Below, in pieces: positions 8,120-14,322 of a stretch of DNA of 64,000 nucleotides (positions are counted from its first letter, which is position 1; every line of letters starts with the position of its first letter). The notes beneath the pieces are model-generated. The model saw nothing but the letters and a program-made list of their open reading frames with translations. It had not been told where the DNA came from and ran no database searches. The DNA lies in NCBI GenBank assembly GCA_015231915.1, contig JADGAR010000004.1:23753-87752 (forward strand), written 5' to 3'. The stretch is from Magnetococcales bacterium (GTDB lineage: Bacteria; Pseudomonadota; Magnetococcia; Magnetococcales; Magnetaquicoccaceae). Position numbers and translations under genes: made by a program.

Positions 8120-9274
8120 TTAAATTTCATTTCTCTCAATAAGATATCCACCAAGATGCAAGCCGGGATCCCCGTTTTTGAGGTCAACCTCGAACTGCTC
8201 GATGAGTTCCAAGGAGTGGGTGGTCACGATCAAGGTCAAATTGGGATGGGCCGCGATCAGCCCGCGCAAGGCATGATACAGGCGGTGTTGCAGTTTGACG
8301 TGCAGGTGGGCATCCAACTCGTCGATCAGGATGATCGAATGAGTGGTCAGGTGCAGATGGATGCGCAGCAGCAACTGCACCATACTCTTTTCCCCGCTGG
8401 AAAGCTGATCCAGACGGTGCCGGCTGCCACGGTCGATGACATTCGCCTTCAGTTCGCTGCGCACGATTTGATCCAGCGCCTTGTCGGTTTCGGCAAACAC
8501 CGATTCGTTCAGCAGTTTTTGCACCTGTTCGTAGCGTCCGTCATCCAGCCATGTCAGCCAGACCAGCAGATTGTCCAGGCTGCCACGCCACTGCTCGCCA
8601 TGCGCGCCGAAGTGATGGACCGGCCAATAGGTCCACGCTTCCGGACGGCTGATGGTGAGTCGGCTTCTGTTCATGACCGGGATGTCGCGGTAGGCATCGA
8701 AATAGAGCAGCGAAGGCACGGTCAGGGTATTAGGCCCGAATGCCTGATAAGCGCTTTTGGTTTCCGCCTTCACCAGTCCGAGCAACTCCTCCACCAGGTC
8801 GTCGGCGGATTTTTCCAGTTTCCATCTCCCTCCCGGAGAACGGGTCCAGGCAATGTGCAATTGTTCCCTGGTCTGTGTCCGTTCCCGCTCCCCGGCATCC
8901 CGGTTTCTCAGATTCCAGGGTTGTCCCTCGCCTGCCGCCAGGGTCAGGAGGATTTCCCGCGTTCGACCGCCCAGGCTGACGGCGAGTCGCAGATCCAGTT
9001 GCGCCCGCGCCTTGGGATGAGACCACAGGCGGGAGTGCAGGTTCTTTTCGGAGGGGGTCAGGTCGGGAGCCAGCAGGCGCATCAGGCTGGCCATGGCCTC
9101 CAGCAGGGTGGTCTTGCCGAAACCGTTGCGGGAGATCAGCAGGTAAAAGTTGCTTATTTTGCCGGTTTCATTAATAAAATCCAAGGTGATCGGCTTTTCC
9201 TGGAACGGCCCCATGCCCAATACGGTCAGGGCGAGGGGGCGGCATTCGCGAATCTGGAGCGCGTCGATCATCAT
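8120..9274 (-). CDS. AAA/ABC-type ATPase, OLD- or AriA-like
   Basis: A 384-residue ATPase. Walker A is SRNGFGKTT (residues of about 48-56). The ABC signature is LSSGEKSM near residue 295, Walker B is IILIDELDAH near 318, and the switch His is in VTTHSLEL. The length and lack of a long coiled coil fit AAA_15/AAA_21-type ATPases such as OLD and AriA rather than SMC proteins. It has no Toprim domain of its own; the next gene (DUF4435) could supply it. The start overlaps the stop of the FtsK-like gene as ATGA at 9271-9274. It probably acts as an ATP-driven sensor or scaffold in a defence complex (inferred). Confidence 0.82.
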   Translation of the reverse strand: MMIDALQIRECRPLALTVLGMGPFQEKPITLDFINETGKISNFYLLISRNGFGKTTLLEAMASLMRLLAPDLTPSEKNLHSRLWSHPKARAQLDLRLAVSLGGRTREILLTLAAGEGQPWNLRNRDAGERERTQTREQLHIAWTRSPGGRWKLEKSADDLVEELLGLVKAETKSAYQAFGPNTLTVPSLLYFDAYRDIPVMNRSRLTISRPEAWTYWPVHHFGAHGEQWRGSLDNLLVWLTWLDDGRYEQVQKLLNESVFAETDKALDQIVRSELKANVIDRGSRHRLDQLSSGEKSMVQLLLRIHLHLTTHSIILIDELDAHLHVKLQHRLYHALRGLIAAHPNLTLIVTTHSLELIEQFEVDLKNGDPGLHLGGYLIERNEI

Positions 9275-10776
9275 GCCCCTCCGATGCCGCGCAGGGTGGC
9301 GGCGATGTCATCATCGGTCACGTATACCCCATGGAGGCGCTGCATGGGTTGACCGCTGAGCCGGATCAGCATGTCTCCGGCCCCGGTCAGTCGCTCGGCA
9401 CCGGTTTCGTCGAGGATGATCTTGGATTCCGTGGATTTTTGCACGGTCAGGGAGATGCGGGACGGGATGTTGGAGCGCAACATGCCGTTCACGACGCGGG
9501 CATCCGGACGCTGGGTGGCGATGACCAGATGGATGCCGGTGGCCCGCGCCTTTTGGGCCAGGCGAATCAGGTGTTCCTCGGCCATCGGGACCTGCATGAT
9601 CAGATCGGCCAGTTCCTCGACGAAGACGACGAGGAAGGGCAGGGCCGACACTCCCCGGCGATGCGCCTCGGTCAGGTCGCGCACGCCGGCCTTTTCCAGG
9701 GTCACGGCGCGGCGTTCCATCTCCTCCACCAGTCCTGCCAGCTCCTTGTTGGCATCCTCCACGTCGGTGAGCACCGTGATCCGCTTGGAGGCGGCCTTGG
9801 CATACAGGCCGAATTCCATCTTTTTCGGGTCGATGAGGACCAGTTTCAGGCGTTCTTGCGCCACTCCGATCAGCAGGGAGAGGAGCAGACCATGCAGACA
9901 GACGCTTTTGCCACTGCCGGTGGTCCCGCCGACCAGGAGGTGGGGCTGGGTGGACAGATCGAAGCATACCGGCTGGCCGGTCACGTCCACGCCCGGCCAA
10001 ACCGGCAGGCTGCCATTCGGCTGGGTGTCCTGGCGGATCCAGGCGCGCAGATCCTGGCCGGAGAGGGTTTTCCAGGTCGCGCGCGGGCGGGGGATGTCCA
10101 GGCCGATCATGCGTGGCTGTCCGGTTTCCGCCGGAAAGACGCCGAATTTGTGCAATCCGAGCACGAAGGCGATTTTGTCCAGGCCGCGCCGCACCCGGTC
10201 CAGGTGGTTGGCATCCATCAGGCGCACCAGGCAACGGGTGATGCGTGGTCCGTCGATGGTCTCGGCAACCTCACCGCGCACGCCGATTTCCAGCAGGGCG
10301 GCCACAAGCCGTTCGCCGAGATCGGACGTGTCCGCAGTCGGGTTCTGGTCCTGCCCGGCACACAACTCCTGATAGAGGTACTGGTAGAAATCGTGTCCAT
10401 CCCGCCAACCCCGGCGGAACTCCCGCAGGCCCCGCCGGATGTGACGTTGCAAATGTCTGACGAATGCCTTTTCGTCGGCGAAGAGGTCCTCGCCGGAATG
10501 GATCGACAGCATCCCCCGGAAGGCATCGGTGAAATCCTGCTGCTGCCCGAACGGGCTGCGGCCTTGTCCCTGGCCGGTGACCTGTGTGAGTCCATACTCC
10601 GAGCCGCGTGTGCCGATCTGGTCCAACGCTTCGTCGGGAGGGGTGGGAAGCCGCAGGGAGCGGGCCAAAGCCAGGCGCATCACAGTCCACTTGGGGGCCT
10701 TGCCCATCAGCAATCCCTTGTGCAGGATATCCTCGATGGTCTTTTCGTCGTCGCGGCTGGTGAAGATATCGGCCAT
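9271..10776 (-). CDS. DNA translocase: DndE-like N-terminal domain fused to FtsK/HerA motor
   Basis: A 501-residue protein without membrane segments. The C-terminal half is a clear FtsK-type motor: Walker A GGTTGSGKSV near residue 285, LVLIDPKKMEF, VVFVEELADL (Walker B, with VEE in place of the usual xDE), IATQRPDARV and NIPSRISLTV. There is no C-terminal gamma domain. The first 150 or so residues resemble DndE (DUF1832): VMRLALARSL, then GSEYGL, and a basic helix HLQRHIRRGLREFRR, in the order seen in DndE. That assignment is from remembered family patterns and needs a profile search. GAGGGG precedes the start, 4 bases after the DndD-like gene. It probably moves along or pumps DNA for the complex. 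Confidence 0.8.
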   Translation of the reverse strand: MADIFTSRDDEKTIEDILHKGLLMGKAPKWTVMRLALARSLRLPTPPDEALDQIGTRGSEYGLTQVTGQGQGRSPFGQQQDFTDAFRGMLSIHSGEDLFADEKAFVRHLQRHIRRGLREFRRGWRDGHDFYQYLYQELCAGQDQNPTADTSDLGERLVAALLEIGVRGEVAETIDGPRITRCLVRLMDANHLDRVRRGLDKIAFVLGLHKFGVFPAETGQPRMIGLDIPRPRATWKTLSGQDLRAWIRQDTQPNGSLPVWPGVDVTGQPVCFDLSTQPHLLVGGTTGSGKSVCLHGLLLSLLIGVAQERLKLVLIDPKKMEFGLYAKAASKRITVLTDVEDANKELAGLVEEMERRAVTLEKAGVRDLTEAHRRGVSALPFLVVFVEELADLIMQVPMAEEHLIRLAQKARATGIHLVIATQRPDARVVNGMLRSNIPSRISLTVQKSTESKIILDETGAERLTGAGDMLIRLSGQPMQRLHGVYVTDDDIAATLRGIGGA

Positions 10777-10780
10777 GCCA

Positions 10781-12814
10781 TTACCCCTCGTACATGGTGC
10801 GCTGTTCCACCTGCGTCCGGTCGCCGTGGGGATTGAGCAGCCGGTATTCGCGGTAAACGTGCGGGGCGAGCAGCCGGTATTTTTCCGGATCCAGTTCCGA
10901 GTCCGTGGGCAGCAGAATCACTTGCTCCGCCGCATTGGGAAAATATTCCCGCAACAGGTTTTCCTGGTTTTGCCGATCAATCCGTGCCAGCGGTGTATCG
11001 ATGATGACCGGAACCGTTTTGCCGGAGACCTCCTTCATGGCCCAAAGCAGGGCAATGGCAATGAGTTGTTTCATGCCTGCGGAAAAATTGGCGCCTCCAA
11101 GCAGGTCTCCCTTTTTGTCCAGGAATTGCCGACCGAAATGTTCGTTAATCCTGATATGATGCACCAGATCGTGACCGGTCATGATGGCCTTGAAGTGACG
11201 ATTGATCGCCATTTCCATGGATTCTCTCCGTCTTTTTCTCAGTTCATCCTTGTAACTCTTGAACAACTCGATCAGGCGATCAACCAGTAATGCATAATGA
11301 CGATTCTTTGCAGCATTTGTAATGATTTTTTCCTGCTCGGTCAACTCAATCTGTTTGCGTTGCATTTCGCGCGCCTTGGTCTCGCAATCCATGGTTACGC
11401 CACCAAGCGCCTTGAGAAGCGTCTCCTTTTGTTGCCTGAGTTCCCGCAACTCTTCCTGCATCCGATAATAGCGTGGCCGATCCTCGTCAATGACCGCATG
11501 GATTTCCTCGATCAACTGGCTCAGTTCACCCTCTCGCCTTGCCAGACGGCTTGCTTCCTGCAAACGGCGGGCGTGATCCGGCATGGGATTGTCGTCCACC
11601 AGGCGGGTCATCAAGCGACGCAAGGCCTTTTGGCGGGTCGAATCCAAAGAGTATGTATGCCCCTTGACGCCATCGCTCTCGACAAGCCGCCTCTCTTCCA
11701 AGGCATTTTGCAGCCTCTCCTTGTAGAAAGTCTTCTGATCTTCCCTTAACCGATGCCTGGGTGGCACCGGATGCTCGAAGAGTTCCGACGGCAAATGGTG
11801 TCGCAGATACGCCAGCAGTTCCTTTTTCGGCCCAAGTTCTTGGTCATTCTGTTCCAACCGGTCAAGCACCTCCCGCATCACGGTCGGGTTGACTACCAGT
11901 GGCGCCTCCGGGACGAATCGTTCCATCAGTTCATGGCGAATCCTGGTCAGTTCCTCTTGCACCTGTTTGAGTTCGGCCTTGTGCCTGGCCTCTGCCTCTT
12001 GCGCGCGCATACACTGCAAATTGCGCAATCCGCGTTCCATGTCGGCATATTTTGCTGCCAATTCCTCGATTTCTTTGTCAAGGTTTTTCTTCGACGCATG
12101 CAATTCGGCCAATTGATTGCACAATGCATCCAGTTCACTCTCAAGCTTGTTGAATTTTTTCAGTTCTGCATCAACGGCGCTTTCCCTGGCCCAGTCTCTT
12201 TTGACTTTAACCAGGTAATCTGCCAGTGTATTGACTTGGGCAATGTTCAGGATCCCCTCAATCTCCTTTTCCACGATGCCCTCGTCGGCTTCGGCCAGCA
12301 TCTGAATTTTCTCCCCATCAAAGAAGAAAAAGGGAAGATATGCCGGAGGGAGCCGTTTTTCCAGGAACGCTTGCGCAGCCTTTCCTTCCAAGGATTCACT
12401 CAAGAAATTGGCATGGATCGTCAATCGTCCTTCAGGGTCGAAGGCCCCATCGGGAAACCACTCCCGCTTGACATCAACGGCGCCCGACTGCTCAACCCAC
12501 TGGCAGCGGACATAATAGGCCGCATTCTTGGTTTGATCACGACTGGTTCGGTTGAACACTCCCATCCACGCATCGCCATTTCCGAGCATGTAGGGTTTTG
12601 GTCCCAGGATACGACCAACCATCACACCTCTGCGCAACTCCTCGCGCGGGCCGACAAACAGTAGTTTAATGGAATTGAGAAAGCCGGTTTTTCCAAAACC
12701 GTTTCGTCCACTGATCAATACAATCGAACGATTTTTTTCGTGTCCGGCAATATTGAAAATTACCGACTGATGGTATGAAAACAGATTGCAAATTTCAATC
12801 TGCTGAAAAATCAT
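10781..12814 (-). CDS. DndD-like SMC/Rad50-type ATPase
   Basis: A 677-residue ATPase in head-coiled-coil-head layout. The N-terminal Walker A is SGRNGFGKT (residues 35-43). A phenylalanine-rich FFFFDGEKI near residue 160 is a hallmark of DndD. Long heptad-rich helices run from about 200 to 520. The C-terminal head has FSAGMKQL (signature) and VIIDTPLARID (Walker B/D-loop). DndD supplies ATPase function in Dnd phosphorothioation systems. The partners DndA, DndB and DndC are not in the window, so the role here is probably restriction or sensing rather than sulfur insertion. The coding region looks visibly richer in A/T than its housekeeping neighbours, which suggests transfer. Confidence 0.82.
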   Translation of the reverse strand: MIFQQIEICNLFSYHQSVIFNIAGHEKNRSIVLISGRNGFGKTGFLNSIKLLFVGPREELRRGVMVGRILGPKPYMLGNGDAWMGVFNRTSRDQTKNAAYYVRCQWVEQSGAVDVKREWFPDGAFDPEGRLTIHANFLSESLEGKAAQAFLEKRLPPAYLPFFFFDGEKIQMLAEADEGIVEKEIEGILNIAQVNTLADYLVKVKRDWARESAVDAELKKFNKLESELDALCNQLAELHASKKNLDKEIEELAAKYADMERGLRNLQCMRAQEAEARHKAELKQVQEELTRIRHELMERFVPEAPLVVNPTVMREVLDRLEQNDQELGPKKELLAYLRHHLPSELFEHPVPPRHRLREDQKTFYKERLQNALEERRLVESDGVKGHTYSLDSTRQKALRRLMTRLVDDNPMPDHARRLQEASRLARREGELSQLIEEIHAVIDEDRPRYYRMQEELRELRQQKETLLKALGGVTMDCETKAREMQRKQIELTEQEKIITNAAKNRHYALLVDRLIELFKSYKDELRKRRRESMEMAINRHFKAIMTGHDLVHHIRINEHFGRQFLDKKGDLLGGANFSAGMKQLIAIALLWAMKEVSGKTVPVIIDTPLARIDRQNQENLLREYFPNAAEQVILLPTDSELDPEKYRLLAPHVYREYRLLNPHGDRTQVEQRTMYEG

Positions 12815-12817
12815 AAT

Positions 12818-13066
12818 TTAGTTACTCGATGTATTGGGCATGGCGTGATCGATCCTCCTGCGGATCTCCATTTCATACGCAGTCTTGTTGCCATGTTGAT
12901 CCAGAATCGGGTAGAAATCGTAGGCAAGCCGCAGCAGACCGTACACCAGTTCCGGATTAAGATCACTCCTGGCAAGCAAGTCATCGAGAATATCATCTGG
13001 AACATCCATGAAAATATCGTGTCCTTTCGGTGTGTGGGATGTGGCCATAATCTTCGGGCAGTTCAT
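12818..13066 (-). CDS. Small protein encoded at the head of the DndD-like/FtsK-like island
   Basis: An 82-residue acidic-to-neutral helical protein (PDDILDDLLARSDL, ELVYGLLRLAYDFYPILDQ). I do not recognise it with certainty; small proteins of this size occur next to Dnd-type and other DNA-modification systems. ATG 13066 overlaps the rluC stop as ATGA; internal ATGs at 13048 and 13009 are possible starts. The stop lies 3 bases before the DndD-like gene, so it is likely co-translated with it and may be a structural or regulatory subunit. That role is inferred only from position. Confidence 0.62.
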   Translation of the reverse strand: MNCPKIMATSHTPKGHDIFMDVPDDILDDLLARSDLNPELVYGLLRLAYDFYPILDQHGNKTAYEMEIRRRIDHAMPNTSSN

Positions 13067-14052
13067 CCATTTCGTAGCGCCAATTGTGCCAAAACCCCCG
13101 TCAAAATCCCATCCAGCGGCGCCTCGACCGCTTGATCTTTTCCGCTTTCCGGATGGGGGAAGACGATGTGCCGGGCATGCAGGAACATGCGCGTCAGACC
13201 CAGCTTCCGCAACTGCCGGTTGAGGAGAAAATCGCCATACTTCTCGTCCCCGGCCACCGGGTGGCCGAGCCATTGCAAATGCACCCGGATCTGATGGGTG
13301 CGGCCCGTCTCCGGATGGGCGGAGAGCAAGGCCAGATCCCGGAATCGCTCCAGCACCCGATAGCGGGTGCGGGCGCTTTCGCCGACCGTCTCCCCGGCGA
13401 TCACCATCCGCTCCCCGCCCCGCGCCTCTCCTTTCACCAGTGGCCGGTCGATCACCCCGGCATCGGCGCGGGGAATCCCCTTGACCAATACCAGATACCC
13501 CTTCTCCACCCGGCCCTGACGAAACGCCTCGGTCAAACGCCGCACCGCCATCTTGTCCAGACCGAACAACAGACACCCGGAGGTCTCCTTGTCCAACCGA
13601 TGACACAACTCCGGTGTCGCGTCCCCGCCTTCCCCCCGCATCCAGGCGCGCACCGCGTCCACGCTCCCCCACTCCAGACCGCTCCCCCCATGCACCGGCA
13701 CGCCGTGCGGCTTGTCGAGCACCAGCACCCGTTCGTCGCGCCACAAGATTCGCTTTGCCACCTCACGCACTGCCCACTCCGGAACCTTGTTGCCGGTCTC
13801 GGGCACCGCAGGCTGGTATGGCGGCACCCGTATCTCCTCGCCCTCCGTCAGACGATAGCCGCCCTTCGCCCGCGCCCCGTTCACCCGGGTCTGCCCGGTG
13901 CGCAGCCAACGCTGTATCAACGCCATCGGCGCCCCGGCATTGCGATCGGCCAGAAACCGGTCCAAACGCATCCCGGCCTCCTCCCGGTTTACCCGCGCAT
14001 GCCGCACCGGTAATTTTTCCGCTGCCTTCTCTTCAACTGGCTTTGCTTCCAT
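13063..14052 (-). CDS. rluC: 23S rRNA pseudouridine synthase, RluC/RluA family
   Basis: Converts specific uridines of 23S rRNA to pseudouridine. An N-terminal S4-type RNA-binding domain (residues of about 20-80, MRLDRFLADR...) precedes the synthase domain. The catalytic motif is HRLDKETSG, with the Asp as nucleophile. Later conserved blocks are GRTHQIRVHLQWLGHPV and LHA. At 329 residues it has the normal length. It is the first gene of the minus-strand run and its TGA overlaps the ATG of the small island protein by 4 bases. RluC rather than RluD is chosen from size and the alphaproteobacterial context; substrate positions are not provable here. Confidence 0.87.
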   Translation of the reverse strand: MEAKPVEEKAAEKLPVRHARVNREEAGMRLDRFLADRNAGAPMALIQRWLRTGQTRVNGARAKGGYRLTEGEEIRVPPYQPAVPETGNKVPEWAVREVAKRILWRDERVLVLDKPHGVPVHGGSGLEWGSVDAVRAWMRGEGGDATPELCHRLDKETSGCLLFGLDKMAVRRLTEAFRQGRVEKGYLVLVKGIPRADAGVIDRPLVKGEARGGERMVIAGETVGESARTRYRVLERFRDLALLSAHPETGRTHQIRVHLQWLGHPVAGDEKYGDFLLNRQLRKLGLTRMFLHARHIVFPHPESGKDQAVEAPLDGILTGVLAQLALRNG

Positions 14053-14071
14053 TATGAATTCATCCTATAAT
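14043..14071 (+). promoter_or_regulatory. Candidate sigma70 promoter for rne
   Basis: TTGCTT (14043-14048), a 17-base spacer and a perfect TATAAT (14066-14071). The -35 box lies within the first codons of the divergent rluC. Transcription from here would give a 5' leader of about 245 bases before rne. The rest of the 14072-14322 leader has no gene that I can support. Confidence 0.42.
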
Positions 14072-14322
14072 GGTTTTCGATATCGTATATGGGCGGCCTG
14101 ACCCGACCCGCGCTGGTCCAATTTGACCGCGTTCCGGGTCCCCTTGCAAAGGATTGGCCGCAGCCTGCCTCATTTTTTTTCACTTTGGTCTTGTCCGGAG
14201 GCTCACACTCCCCGGATGCCCGCAAACCTTGCCCGCCGCGCCGGTTGGCCATGGACGCCCTCATCTCGCGTCCCCGATCCGCCAGGCATGGGCATACCCA
14301 TCATAGGAGAAGATTCTCACCC

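Larger units (their letters stand above)
7221..13066 (-). other. Putative defence island: small protein, DndD-like, DndE-FtsK, AAA ATPase, DUF4435
   Basis: Five consecutive minus-strand genes with junctions of 3, 4, -4 and 11 bases. That spacing implies one transcript and coordinated translation. The set joins two modules: Dnd-derived parts (DndD-like ATPase, DndE-like domain on a translocase) and an ATPase/DUF4435 pair of PARIS type. No gene for cysteine desulfurase (DndA), PAPS-reductase-like DndC, methyltransferase or helicase is present in or beside it. Flanking genes are rluC upstream and a class D beta-lactamase, HAD phosphatase and protease downstream. Anti-phage or anti-plasmid function is an inference from families. 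Confidence 0.6.

Noticed and set aside
10781..12814. Possible Rad50, SbcC or Wadjet JetC identity for the SMC-type ATPase
   Set aside because: No zinc-hook CxxC, no SbcD/Mre11 neighbour and no JetA/B/D genes; the FFFFDGEKI motif and length favour DndD.
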